A DNA stretch of 64,000 nt from Bin55 sp965205545 (lineage in GTDB: Bacteria; Pseudomonadota; Gammaproteobacteria; Pseudomonadales; Azotimanducaceae), in assembly GCA_965205545.1 (NCBI GenBank), contig OZ242170.1, positions 2,542,001 through 2,606,000 of the forward strand, written 5' to 3'. A program made the translations under genes and the position numbers. Under the pieces are notes generated by a model. That model had not been told where the DNA came from, made no database searches, and worked only from the letters and a program-made list of their open reading frames with translations. This document shows positions 1 through 8,184 of the stretch, in pieces. The number at the start of each line of letters is the position of its first letter. Within the stretch, counting starts at the first letter, position 1.

Positions 1-2
1 TG

Positions 3-533
3 GACATCAACTTGCGTCGCCTAGCGGAACTGGATCTCTTTTTCGGTCCTGCGCTCAATACGGTTTTTTCGACAGTCGACGCAGTGCATGAAAATGTAGC
101 AATCTCCGACCTTGTTATAGGAGCTGTTCTCGTACCCGGAGAGAGGGCGCCAAAGCTGGTGTCAGACGAGATGGTCCAGGATATGTACCGCGGGTCTGTG
201 CTCGTCGACGTTGCAATTGACCAGGGAGGCTGCTTTGAGACCTCGCGTCCCACTACGCATTCGCATCCCACTTACTTAATTCACGACGTAGTCCACTACT
301 GCGTTGCCAATATTCCAGGAGCGGTGGCTCGCACAGCGACATTTGCCCTCAACAACGCCACGCTTCCTTTTACGGTGAGTCTGGCGAACCGGGGAGTCGA
401 AAAAGCGCTTTCGAAAGACGCCCACCTCCGCAACGGGCTCAATGTCTACGAAGGAACGATTACGCATGCCGCTGTGGCGGAAGCCGTCGGAGAATCGCAC
501 TATCCAGCGGAGCAGTACTTTCCTACACGTTGA
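3..533 (+). CDS. ald: Alanine dehydrogenase, C-terminal part (5' end outside window)
   Basis: The visible 176 codons are the end of an NAD-dependent alanine dehydrogenase, which interconverts alanine with pyruvate and ammonia in the cytoplasm. The frame is open to the window edge, so the TTG near position 12 is an internal leucine codon in the segment DINLRRLAELD, not a start. The NAD-domain sequence VLVPGERAPKLV followed by LVDVAIDQGGCFETSRPTTH and YCVANIPGAVARTAT matches the conserved end of the Ald family; only the N-terminal half is missing. It stands alone here, with the oxidase operon beginning about 170 bases downstream. The intervening sequence shows no convincing terminator. Confidence 0.93.
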   Translation, partial: DINLRRLAELDLFFGPALNTVFSTVDAVHENVAISDLVIGAVLVPGERAPKLVSDEMVQDMYRGSVLVDVAIDQGGCFETSRPTTHSHPTYLIHDVVHYCVANIPGAVARTATFALNNATLPFTVSLANRGVEKALSKDAHLRNGLNVYEGTITHAAVAEAVGESHYPAEQYFPTR

Positions 534-704
534 GCGTCGTGCATAGTCGAGTGATTGGCAAAACAAGGACTAGCACAACATGGGTTGTTGGTAAAATTGC
601 AGTTAAATTCGCGCTAGACCTCGCACATATTAGAGACATACGCAATTTGCTGTCCCTTGCATCGCCATTCAACAAAGAAATCCTGCAGTAGGAATTAGTA
701 CCGA

Positions 705-1835
705 ATGCTCATAGCCGCATTGTTGTTACTGGTCGTGGTTGGATCAGTAATCTTCAATTTCATGTCGCCTTGGACCTTCTTGGACATTGGATCGAATTGG
801 GTGCTGATCGACATAACTGTCTACATCACTTTTGTCATCTGCGGTGTAGCGTTTGTAGTCCTAGGGCTTTATATGGCCTGGTGGATATATAAGTACAAAT
901 ACCAGCCTGGTCGATTATCCGAGTACGAACCTGAAAACCCCCAATTGGAGTCCTGGCTGACCATCATTACCACGATTGGTGTAGTCGTAATGTTGGCACC
1001 CGGATTGGTTGCGTGGAATGACTATGTAACAGTGCCGCCTGATGCAACTGAGTTAGAGGTCAACAGCGAGCAGTGGAGGTGGAGTTACCGATTGCCAGGC
1101 GCAGATGGAGTCTTCGGCCATGCGCACAACAAATACATCACCGTAGACAACCCAATGGGAATATTGGAGGACGATCCCTACGCCGAAGACGACATCATTA
1201 TCACGTCTCAAACCATTGTGATACCTATAGATCGCAAGGTCAAGGTCCTCCTTCGATCCAAAGATGTACTGCACGATTTCTGGGTACCGGAAATCCGAGC
1301 AAAAATGGATTCAGTACCGGGCATGGTCACATACTTCTGGTTTGAGCCGATCCGCGAAGGAATATTTGACATTCTTTGCGCTGAGCTGTGCGGCAGGGGA
1401 CACCACACCATGCGGGGTGAAATGCATGTGGTTTCGCTCGATGAATATGAGACGTGGCTGGAGGCGCAAGTGACTTGGGCTGAGTACAAGTCCGGAACTC
1501 TGCCGCTAAGCGATGAAGCACAGAAGGGCAGAACCGTGGCATCGGAGGGAGGCTGTTTTGCATGCCATACGCTAGACGGTTCGACCGCAGTCGGCCCCAC
1601 CTGGAAGGGACTGTGGGGAACAATCGTCGAGTTGGAAGATGGGTCTTCGGTTCTCGTAGACGAGGAATACGTGCGGGAGTCGATTGCAGATCCCAATGCG
1701 AAGATTCGCAAGGGGTTTGCGCCTGGCATGGTTGCTGAGGAGCTTAATGATGAGGACTTTTCAGCACTTATTGATTTTTTGAAGGAATTGGTCCCGGCAG
1801 AAGAAGCGTCCGAGGAAGGCGCGATTCAAGAATAA
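705..1835 (+). CDS. coxB: Cytochrome c oxidase subunit II with fused cytochrome c domain (caa3 type)
   Basis: Subunit II takes electrons from the periplasm through the binuclear CuA centre and passes them to subunit I. The 376-residue protein has three hydrophobic segments (about 1-20, 36-60 and 84-105), one more than the two usual in subunit II. The cupredoxin domain has the CuA ligand set H190, C225, E227, C229, H233, M236 (motif CAELCGRGHHTM). A cytochrome c domain is fused at the C-terminus, with the haem-c motif CFACH at 284-288 and a probable axial Met342. This fusion is the hallmark of caa3 oxidases. The end is acidic. ATG start with TAGGAA about 7 bases upstream. First gene of coxB-A-C-D. 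Confidence 0.95.
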   Translation: MLIAALLLLVVVGSVIFNFMSPWTFLDIGSNWVLIDITVYITFVICGVAFVVLGLYMAWWIYKYKYQPGRLSEYEPENPQLESWLTIITTIGVVVMLAPGLVAWNDYVTVPPDATELEVNSEQWRWSYRLPGADGVFGHAHNKYITVDNPMGILEDDPYAEDDIIITSQTIVIPIDRKVKVLLRSKDVLHDFWVPEIRAKMDSVPGMVTYFWFEPIREGIFDILCAELCGRGHHTMRGEMHVVSLDEYETWLEAQVTWAEYKSGTLPLSDEAQKGRTVASEGGCFACHTLDGSTAVGPTWKGLWGTIVELEDGSSVLVDEEYVRESIADPNAKIRKGFAPGMVAEELNDEDFSALIDFLKELVPAEEASEEGAIQE

Positions 1836-1899
1836 AGTGAGAATTGATCGAGACATGTTTGCTACATCGGCGCCGCCGAATCAAAGCTCGTTTTCTCAC
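1836..1899 (+). promoter_or_regulatory. Nested stem-loop between coxB and coxA
   Basis: The 112-base gap between coxB and coxA contains three nested pairs of complementary arms: 1836-1842 with 1893-1899 (7 bp), 1848-1851 with 1887-1890 (4 bp) and 1867-1871 with 1875-1879 (5 bp, 3-base loop). No T-run follows, so it is not an intrinsic terminator. An mRNA processing or stability element separating subunit II from subunit I is one reading. This is by-eye pairing only. Confidence 0.35.
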
Positions 1900-1947
1900 G
1901 TGTTCTCCATCGCATCGAGAGATGCTGTGAGGTAGAAAGAAAGAGAC

Positions 1948-3705
1948 ATGGCTACAGCAGAAATTCCCTATCAGGAAACGGTGCCGCTTCACCATCCTAA
2001 GACATGGTTGGGTAAGTGGGTATTCAGCCAAGATCACAAGGTAATCGCTGTACAGTACGGGATTACGGCCATGGCGGTCGGACTTGTGGCACTCGTATTG
2101 TCGCAGCTCATGCGCATTCAGCTCGCCTGGCCGGATGCTATGCCGTGGTTTGGACCCGACGAGTACCTCTCGGCGATCACGATGCATGGGATGATCATGG
2201 TGATCTACCTGCTCACCGCGTTCTTGCTCGGAGCATTCGGAAACTTTTGCGTTCCTCTGATGTGCGGCGCACGCGACATGGTGTTTCCATTCGTGAACAT
2301 GCTTAGTTACTGGGTCTATCTGGTCTCAGTGATCGTTCTTCTGGCGGTCTACCCGCTCATGTTGTTCACGGACGTTCAGCCCACAGGGGCAGGCTGGACC
2401 CTGTACCCGCCGCAAACGATTACCGCTGGTACGCCTGGAGCCGATTGGGGAATCGTCTTGATGCTTGCCTCGCTGGCAATCTTCATTGTGGCCTTCACCA
2501 TGGGCGGACTCAACTACATCACTACCATTCTGCAAGCCCGCACGCGTGGCATGACCCTGATGCGCATGCCTTTGACCGTTTGGGGCATTTTCATTGCCAC
2601 ATTCTTGGGTTTGATTGCGTTTCCCGCACTCTTTGTGAGCGCGGTGATGATGCTTCTCGACCGATTGATTGGCACAAGCTTCTTCATGCCCGCGATCGTG
2701 TCGCTAGGACAGAAACTAAGCTACTCGGGAGGGCAGCCTCTCCTGTTCCAGCACTTGTTCTGGTTCTTTGGTCATCCAGAAGTCTATATCGTCGCGCTGC
2801 CGGCGTTTGGCGTGGTGTCGGACCTCATTTCGGTGCACGCACGTAAGAACATATTTGGCTATCGCATGATGGTATGGGCCATAGTGGCAATTGGGGTGTT
2901 GTCCCTGATCGTATGGGCACACCATATGTATGTAGCGGGAATGCATCCGTATTTCGGCTTCTTCTTCGCCACTACTACGTTAATCATCGCGGTACCCACT
3001 GCGATAAAGGTCTACAACTGGACGTTGACGCTATGGAGGGCGAACATAAAGCTTACGGTTCCCATGCTGTTTGCCTTGGCGTTCGTCTTGACGTTCATCA
3101 TGGGCGGCATTACCGGACTCTTCCTTGGCAATGTGATCATCGACATTCCGCTTTCGGACACATACTTCGTTGTTGCCCACTTCCATATGGTTATGGGAGT
3201 CTCCCCGATCTTGGCCATATTCGGGGGCATATACCATTGGTATCCAAAACTGACAGGTCGCATGCTTAACGACACTGTCGGCAAATGGCACTTCTACATT
3301 ACGTTCATCGGTACGTACGTGATTTACTTCCCGATGCACTATTTGGGATTCGTTGGTGTGCCACGACGATACTACGAGACCGCGCTAGGCGAAGTCTATC
3401 CTGACTTCTATCCTGAATCGGCCCATGACCTGAACGTATTCATTACCTGTGCGGCGCTTGTTGTGGGAGCTTCTCAAATCCTCTTCATCTACAACTTGGT
3501 ACATAGCTTTTTTTGGGGACGGAAGGCTGGTGCCAATCCGTGGGGTGCAAATAGCTTGGAATGGCGGACGCCGGACACACCTCCATCTCATGGAAATTGG
3601 GGCGAACAGCTGCCATCAGTTCACAGGTGGGCGTACGATTACGGTGTGCCCGGAGAGGAAACCGACCACATTCCTCAGGATGTTCCCAGAAGATCAGCCA
3701 GTTGA
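1948..3705 (+). CDS. coxA: Cytochrome c oxidase subunit I
   Basis: The catalytic haem-copper subunit reduces oxygen to water and pumps protons across the inner membrane. The 585 residues carry about 12 hydrophobic helices. Visible ligands are H80 and H413 for the low-spin haem, H411 for the high-spin haem, and H276, H325 and H326 for CuB. The cross-linked-tyrosine motif is HPEVY at 276-280, with the proton-channel glutamate E278. D-channel residues N99 and D110 lie in the GNFCVPLMCGARD segment, and K-channel K354 is present, so it is an A-family proton-pumping oxidase. ATG start preceded by a purine-rich GAAAGAAAGAGA stretch. It lies between coxB and coxC in the same operon. Confidence 0.97.
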   Translation: MATAEIPYQETVPLHHPKTWLGKWVFSQDHKVIAVQYGITAMAVGLVALVLSQLMRIQLAWPDAMPWFGPDEYLSAITMHGMIMVIYLLTAFLLGAFGNFCVPLMCGARDMVFPFVNMLSYWVYLVSVIVLLAVYPLMLFTDVQPTGAGWTLYPPQTITAGTPGADWGIVLMLASLAIFIVAFTMGGLNYITTILQARTRGMTLMRMPLTVWGIFIATFLGLIAFPALFVSAVMMLLDRLIGTSFFMPAIVSLGQKLSYSGGQPLLFQHLFWFFGHPEVYIVALPAFGVVSDLISVHARKNIFGYRMMVWAIVAIGVLSLIVWAHHMYVAGMHPYFGFFFATTTLIIAVPTAIKVYNWTLTLWRANIKLTVPMLFALAFVLTFIMGGITGLFLGNVIIDIPLSDTYFVVAHFHMVMGVSPILAIFGGIYHWYPKLTGRMLNDTVGKWHFYITFIGTYVIYFPMHYLGFVGVPRRYYETALGEVYPDFYPESAHDLNVFITCAALVVGASQILFIYNLVHSFFWGRKAGANPWGANSLEWRTPDTPPSHGNWGEQLPSVHRWAYDYGVPGEETDHIPQDVPRRSAS

Positions 3706-3751
3706 ATTGCTGCACGAAGCGTCGGCGATCACCGAATAGAACACTAGGCCT

Positions 3752-4462
3752 ATGACAGAAGCCACTGTACCGAATCAAGAAAGCGTATTCACCAGCACAG
3801 CACGTGACTGGTCCTCCGACATAACCACGTTCAAGGGTGTGCCGTGGGGCAAAGCCATGATGTGGATTTTCTTGGTTTCGGACACATTCATCTTCACCTG
3901 CTTCCTCGTGAGCTACATGACGGTTCGCATGACTGTGACGGACCCGTGGCCGAATCCAAGCGAAGTGTTTGCACTAGCAATCCCACACGAGCTCTTCGGC
4001 TGGCAATTCTTGGAAGCTCCGATACCTGTGCCACTCCTATTGATTGCGATTATGACTTTCATCTTGATTTCTTCAAGTGGAACGATGGCTATGGCCGTAA
4101 ACATGGGCTATCAGCGCAACAAGAAGGGCGTTGTTTGGCTGATGGTGGCTACGGCGGCCTTCGGTGCATCTTTCGTTGGGATGCAGGCATTTGAGTGGTA
4201 CAAGCTCATTGTCGAAGAGGGTATTCGTCCCTGGGGCAATTCGATGGGCGCTGCTCAGTTTGGCTCGTTTTTCTTCATGGTAACGGGATTTCACGGACTG
4301 CACGTGAGCGCGGGGGTGATCTATCTCTTGATCGTTGCCCTGCGGGTTGGATTGGGACACTACGACAAGACCAACTTTGAGATTGTCGAGATAACTGGGT
4401 TGTACTGGCACTTTGTCGACTTGGTTTGGGTGTTCATCTTTGCATTGTTTTATCTTTGGTAG
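3752..4462 (+). CDS. coxC: Cytochrome c oxidase subunit III
   Basis: Subunit III is a non-catalytic membrane subunit that stabilises subunit I and proton pumping. The 236-residue protein has several membrane helices and the family signatures FEW near the middle, TGFHGLHV in the C-terminal half and GLYWHFVDLVWVF close to the end. It is somewhat shorter than the classical seven-helix subunit III, with a 35-residue soluble N-terminus before the first helix. It lies 46 bases after coxA and 17 bases before the subunit IV gene, whose Shine-Dalgarno-like AGGTGG overlaps the coxC stop codon. Confidence 0.94.
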   Translation: MTEATVPNQESVFTSTARDWSSDITTFKGVPWGKAMMWIFLVSDTFIFTCFLVSYMTVRMTVTDPWPNPSEVFALAIPHELFGWQFLEAPIPVPLLLIAIMTFILISSSGTMAMAVNMGYQRNKKGVVWLMVATAAFGASFVGMQAFEWYKLIVEEGIRPWGNSMGAAQFGSFFFMVTGFHGLHVSAGVIYLLIVALRVGLGHYDKTNFEIVEITGLYWHFVDLVWVFIFALFYLW

Positions 4463-4479
4463 GTGGTGGATTACACGTA

Positions 4480-4848
4480 ATGGCAACTGAAGGTCAACAG
4501 CATCCCATAAAGATCTACGTGCTGATCTGGATACTGCTCTTTGTATTCAGCGCCGTTTCGTACGCAAGCGACTATTTAGATGATGGCGTGTTTCGCGCCA
4601 GCGTCATTCTGCTCTTTATGATCCTTAAAGCTGCATTCATTGTCGCCATCTTCATGCATATGAAATGGGAACGATTCGCGTTGATATTCGCCATACTTCT
4701 GCCCCCACTTGCTTTAATGGTCCTCATGACCCTTATGGCGATCGAGGCCGACTATGCATGGGCCACGAGGGTGGAGTACATGGGCGAACCGATCGCTCCC
4801 GAACCCAATCCGCCTCCGACTCACCAACACCAGGATTCCGGACACTAG
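4480..4848 (+). CDS. coxD: Cytochrome oxidase subunit IV-like small membrane protein
   Basis: A 122-residue protein with three hydrophobic segments, of the prokaryotic cytochrome c oxidase subunit IV type that accompanies caa3 and bo3 oxidases. The segment with ILKAAFIVAIFMHMKWE is typical: a helix ending in HMKWE. The frame is open further upstream into coxC, but the ATG at 4480 is preferred because AGGTGGTGG lies about 11 bases before it and the protein then begins at the expected MATEGQQHP. The tail is proline- and histidine-rich. It closes the cox operon, and its stop codon shares a CTAG with the stop of the convergent methyltransferase gene. Confidence 0.85.
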   Translation: MATEGQQHPIKIYVLIWILLFVFSAVSYASDYLDDGVFRASVILLFMILKAAFIVAIFMHMKWERFALIFAILLPPLALMVLMTLMAIEADYAWATRVEYMGEPIAPEPNPPPTHQHQDSGH

Positions 4849-5588
4849 TCCAGTTCTACATTGGCTTGCCGGCGCAGCAGGTAGATTGCACTAGCGGTTT
4901 GCCTATCAATCCGCATTCTCGCTTGCTGTTCCTGATCTAGAACATCGTTTAAGTCAATTCGTTCTACGTCAAACCCATATCGGACAAGCTGGTTGGAGAA
5001 TTCGTCGCCATAAATTCGGAAGAACTCTGGCGGTGCTTCGTGCTCGTCGCCTGGCAGCACTGAAGTTGTCGATTCGCCCATTGAAGGAACGCTGACCAAA
5101 GCCCATCCCTCGGGGTTCAAGATGCGATGGATTTCCGCAAGCGCCAATTCGTCGTGCTCGACCTCGGGCAACACATGGCTACAAAAGACGATATCGAAGA
5201 ATTCGTCACTGAAAGGCATTTGCTCGATGTTGAGTCGGATGTCCACGTCTCGGCGGAAGAGATCGCACGAGAGGTAGAGTTTGTCGCTCAAGTCAACGAT
5301 AGCGGAACGCAGACAGGATTCCGGAGCTATGTGCAGCAGCTTGGAGTTGTTTCTGCGCAAGTCCTTTCGATTGCGCAAGACCTCGTGCATCAATCGATCC
5401 CGTTCCCGAGAGCCGCATACGGCGCATACTGCATTTGGTCTGCGAAACTTGCGTCGACCCGCAGGTCGGAAAGACCGATATGTCCGGTCGCAAAACGGAC
5501 AGTAAACACTCGTGCCCGCATAGAGCATGGGAGAAAGTCTACGTCGTAGTTGACGAATTCGATTTTCGAAGCCAATTAGGAACCGCAC
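4845..5588 (-). CDS. Class I SAM-dependent methyltransferase with N-terminal zinc ribbon
   Basis: A 247-residue protein starting at GTG. Residues about 29-62 hold two cysteine pairs (CPFC and CAVC followed by GSRERDR), a likely zinc ribbon. They are followed by a Rossmann-type methyltransferase domain (LLHIAPE, LNIEQMPFSDEFFDIVFCSHVL, a methyltransferase-11-like pattern). Proteins with this CxxC..CPxCGSRER layout and LLHIAPE are common in polysaccharide and glycan loci, so a sugar or small-molecule substrate is possible, but the substrate is unknown. The gene overlaps the upstream YrbL-like gene by 13 bases, suggesting coupled translation, and its stop shares CTAG with coxD on the other strand. 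Confidence 0.8.
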   Translation of the reverse strand: MRFLIGFENRIRQLRRRLSPMLYAGTSVYCPFCDRTYRSFRPAGRRKFRRPNAVCAVCGSRERDRLMHEVLRNRKDLRRNNSKLLHIAPESCLRSAIVDLSDKLYLSCDLFRRDVDIRLNIEQMPFSDEFFDIVFCSHVLPEVEHDELALAEIHRILNPEGWALVSVPSMGESTTSVLPGDEHEAPPEFFRIYGDEFSNQLVRYGFDVERIDLNDVLDQEQQARMRIDRQTASAIYLLRRQANVELD

Positions 5589-6226
5589 GCATCCACCTCT
5601 GGCTTGAGAAGGTGAATGCGACCTTCAAATTTGACAATTTTTCTCTCGATTTTTCTGCGTGCAATTGCTTTCGACCAACTGCTGATGGGAATCCATTCGC
5701 TATTGCCCAGACCGTCAACGATAACCAGCCTGCACCGGTTGACATCCTCTCGTACCGCGATGATGTTGTGCGGCAAGAGATCTCGGGTCAATACCAACTC
5801 CTTTCGCAACCAAGTCTTGAATGTTCCAATTGCTTCCTCTAAAGGCTTGTCAATGCCATGGGGAACTTGCTGGTCTAGATTCAACGGGAAGGTGCTGTCG
5901 AAGTTTCGAAAGACTTGAGTAACAATGCCCGTCCCCAAATCCGTTTCAACAACACCAAGAAATCTAGGGACATGGCGCCACAGTTCGCTTCCATGCCGCC
6001 TCATTAAGTCCCGGTATGCTGAAATTTCCTTGTCTTGGTCATCCCAATGGCTGACGGATCTGAATTTCTTTAGTCCAGTTGCGAGCTCGCGTCTTTTTTC
6101 TGGTGTGCGATCCTCGCGAAGGACTTTTATGCAACGGGATGGATCTGAAGGGTGCAAATAGCACCGACGGGTGCCTCCTATAGCGAACGGCTCCTGGCTG
6201 TCCAATTGGATCAAGACGTCGCTCAA
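5576..6226 (-). CDS. YrbL-like protein (PhoP regulatory network protein YrbL family)
   Basis: A 216-residue protein whose beginning, GGTRRCYLHPSDPSRCIKV, is the signature of the YrbL family, a distant relative of protein-kinase-like folds with an RxCYxHP loop and a lysine on the third strand. Further matches are RDLLPHNIIA, similar to a catalytic-loop HRDxxxxN pattern, and VIVDGLGN, like a metal-binding DG. The biochemical activity of the family is not established. The start is TTG at 6226; a second TTG lies four codons in. It is the first gene of a two-gene minus-strand unit with the methyltransferase. Confidence 0.8.
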   Translation of the reverse strand: MSDVLIQLDSQEPFAIGGTRRCYLHPSDPSRCIKVLREDRTPEKRRELATGLKKFRSVSHWDDQDKEISAYRDLMRRHGSELWRHVPRFLGVVETDLGTGIVTQVFRNFDSTFPLNLDQQVPHGIDKPLEEAIGTFKTWLRKELVLTRDLLPHNIIAVREDVNRCRLVIVDGLGNSEWIPISSWSKAIARRKIERKIVKFEGRIHLLKPEVDACGS

Positions 6227-6351
6227 TGAATTAGGTTAGGTGTTGCGACCAATGAAAACATCGAGCACCACCGATCGTGCATTCCAATCCCTTGACAGTC
6301 GGCAGCCTGTTCTTTGCGGCGAAGTATCTGGGATGGAATTGAATGCATGCG

Positions 6352-6384
6352 TTGCCGTTGTTTGCTCGTTGTTCGTGTTATACA
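6352..6384 (+). promoter_or_regulatory. Possible extended -10 promoter for the DUF1499 gene
   Basis: A TGTTATACA element at 6376-6384 fits an extended -10 (TGn before a TATACA hexamer). It lies about 28 bases before the GTG start at 6412, with GAGGA between them. A TTG-containing stretch at 6352-6363 could be a weak -35, but spacing is not canonical. The 185-base divergent gap holds nothing else recognisable. Confidence 0.3.
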
Positions 6385-6411
6385 TGATGGGTCGTTTAGA
6401 GGAATAGAGCA

Positions 6412-7170
6412 GTGAGGATTCGGTCCAAGATCGTTGCCATTCTGGGGCTCACGTCGTTCATTGTTCCATTGATTGGGCTAGTGGGCATAAGAGCAGGATG
6501 GTGGAACTACGAAATTGGGTTCTTGCTTCTAGCCGTGGCGTCGTTATTTGGGGCGCTTACGCTAATGGCGGGAATCACAGGACTTGTGATTGCATTTGTT
6601 CGGCGAAAACGCGGGTCTGCGTCCAATCGTAGTCGTATTCGCTGGATCAACGCCGTGGGTTTTTTCCTCGGTCTGCTGGTCTTGGCGTTCGTGGGGCAGC
6701 TGTTCCTGAACGCATTGAAGCACCCGCTTCTCTACGACATTTCAACCGACCTCGACGACCTGCCCAATTTTTCTGCAACGTTAATTGAGTTGCGTGGAGG
6801 GTCGTCAAATTCGTTGGTGTTTACAGCGGATGCAAAGCGGCTTCATAGGGAGTCCCATCCAGATCTGGGCACTCTGGAGATTAGCGATAGGTCAACAATC
6901 GATACCTTCCAAACTGCGTTGAACGTTGCCCGTGATATGCAATGGAAGATAGCGACAGAAAATATTGAGATCGGAAGGTTCGAAGCGGTAGCTACAACTT
7001 TTTGGTTCAGGTTCAAGGATGACGTAGTTGTGCGAGTACGAGAAAACTCTCACGGTTCCGGCTCTTTGGTTGATGTGAGGTCTGCGTCTCGTGTAGGCGT
7101 TTCAGATGTGGGAACCAACGCAAAAAGGATTCGCCGATTCTTGGAAGAGATTGAGAGTCGATCACGCTAG
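6412..7170 (+). CDS. DUF1499 family membrane protein
   Basis: A 252-residue protein with three hydrophobic segments (about 7-25, 35-64 and 80-102) and a soluble C-terminal DUF1499 domain. The characteristic opening HPLLYDISTDLDDLPNF directly follows the last helix. The function of DUF1499 is unknown. The GTG start is preceded by GAGGA, and its first residues MRIRSK fit a membrane protein. It is a single-gene unit, convergent with the phosphodiesterase gene at 7280. Confidence 0.8.
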   Translation: MRIRSKIVAILGLTSFIVPLIGLVGIRAGWWNYEIGFLLLAVASLFGALTLMAGITGLVIAFVRRKRGSASNRSRIRWINAVGFFLGLLVLAFVGQLFLNALKHPLLYDISTDLDDLPNFSATLIELRGGSSNSLVFTADAKRLHRESHPDLGTLEISDRSTIDTFQTALNVARDMQWKIATENIEIGRFEAVATTFWFRFKDDVVVRVRENSHGSGSLVDVRSASRVGVSDVGTNAKRIRRFLEEIESRSR

Positions 7171-7279
7171 GAACAACCGCAATTGCAACCCAGAGGTAAT
7201 GCCACTCATTTCCTTCGAATCGCGATTGAGTCGCTGGTTGTCCCCACGAAGTCCACCTTCCTCACTCTAAATTGGAGTT

Positions 7280-7765
7280 CTAGAACTTTAGCAGGCTGGG
7301 TTCTAAGGAATCGAGGTCCACTATGCCGACCGCATTGAATCCTTTCATGTGTCCAGCACACTCTCCAGGATTGAAGATTGTTAACGACTCGCGCTGCTCG
7401 ATTCGCAGCAGGTGTGTGTGTCCGTGCAAGGCCAAATCTGACCCAAGGGTCGTAGAATCCGTTAGGTCTCGGGGGTCGTGCACGACGACAATCGCCCGTC
7501 CATGCAGTTCGAGATGGAGCGGTGGCTTGCCAAAATTGAAGCCAAGATTGCTAGCCACGATAGCGAGTTGGTCTAGTTCGGTGTCGTTGTTGCCGAATAC
7601 GCCTGACAGCGGTGCGTGCAAATCCCGAAACAGCTCAAGTGTGCTGGCTTTAGTGATATCTCCGGTGTGTATGACTTGGTCGACTCGATTGAGGTTGAAG
7701 AGATCAACAATGTTCCGCACGTTTCGCCTGTTGTTGTGGGTATCGCTAACGACGCCGATCTTCAT
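7280..7765 (-). CDS. YfcE/MJ0936-type metallophosphodiesterase
   Basis: A 161-residue calcineurin-like phosphoesterase of the small YfcE/MJ0936 class, which hydrolyses phosphodiester bonds with a two-metal centre. The full ligand set is visible: D8 and H10 (SDTH), D36 (HTGD), N60 (GNND), H96 (VVHD) and the terminal HGHTH at 114-118. Length is normal for the family. The natural substrate cannot be inferred. It faces the DUF1499 gene and is divergent from the TonB-dependent receptor region. Confidence 0.9.
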   Translation of the reverse strand: MKIGVVSDTHNNRRNVRNIVDLFNLNRVDQVIHTGDITKASTLELFRDLHAPLSGVFGNNDTELDQLAIVASNLGFNFGKPPLHLELHGRAIVVVHDPRDLTDSTTLGSDLALHGHTHLLRIEQRESLTIFNPGECAGHMKGFNAVGIVDLDSLEPSLLKF

Positions 7766-8056
7766 GTGAAACAGTTAGGGTTTGCGAGCGGAGCGCATCG
7801 CTATTGAAATTGACATTGTGTCAGAGGCGTCTTGCAAAAATCCTGATAAGCCAACTGGGGCGCTTCATTTCGGTCAACTATACAGGCTTGTAGGTGCTGA
7901 ACACACATTTCAATTGCAAACTACGTCCGTGGCCAACTCCTCAGAACTGCAAGAGCTCATCCAATGTATCAAGATTTGTTGAGTTATTGGAGGGATCGTG
8001 TGGCTTGGGGATTCGTTACGTTATTGGTCGTCAGAGCCTCCTAGATTGGGTTCTGG

Positions 8057-8086
8057 TTGACAATTGAGTCCAAAAGGTTTAATAAT
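8057..8086 (+). promoter_or_regulatory. Sigma-70-type promoter for the TonB-dependent receptor
   Basis: A perfect -35 TTGACA lies at 8057-8062 and a 5-of-6 -10 AATAAT at 8081-8086, with an 18-base spacer. The start of transcription would be expected near 8093, giving a leader of about 90 bases before the receptor start at 8185. The rest of the 419-base gap (7766-8056) shows no convincing gene; the 66-codon frame there has no ribosome site or family resemblance. Confidence 0.6.
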
Positions 8087-8093
8087 GCACATT

Positions 8094-8167
8094 GAGCCCA
8101 GAGGGCTTAGTACTGTTCTCGCCTAGGGCGAGAACTAGGTCTTTTGTGCAAATCCCGGAGGGGATTT
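8094..8167 (+). promoter_or_regulatory. Leader with three consecutive hairpins upstream of the receptor gene
   Basis: Three adjacent perfect inverted repeats fill the predicted 5' leader. They are 8095-8099 with 8103-8107 (5 bp, 3-base loop), 8115-8123 with 8127-8135 (9 bp, 3-base loop TAG) and 8150-8156 with 8161-8167 (7 bp, GGAG loop). No T-run follows any of them, and the receptor ribosome site (AGGGGG, 8174-8179) lies just after the last one. This could be a cis-regulatory or mRNA-stabilising leader; no known riboswitch class is recognised. Confidence 0.5.
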
Positions 8168-8184
8168 AGAGACAGGGGGTACAT

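Noticed and set aside
281..560. Minus-strand frame opposite the alanine dehydrogenase end
   Set aside because: Shadow of a conserved gene.
7782..7982. 66-codon frame between the phosphodiesterase and the receptor
   Set aside because: No ribosome site and no family resemblance; it overlaps the promoter region.
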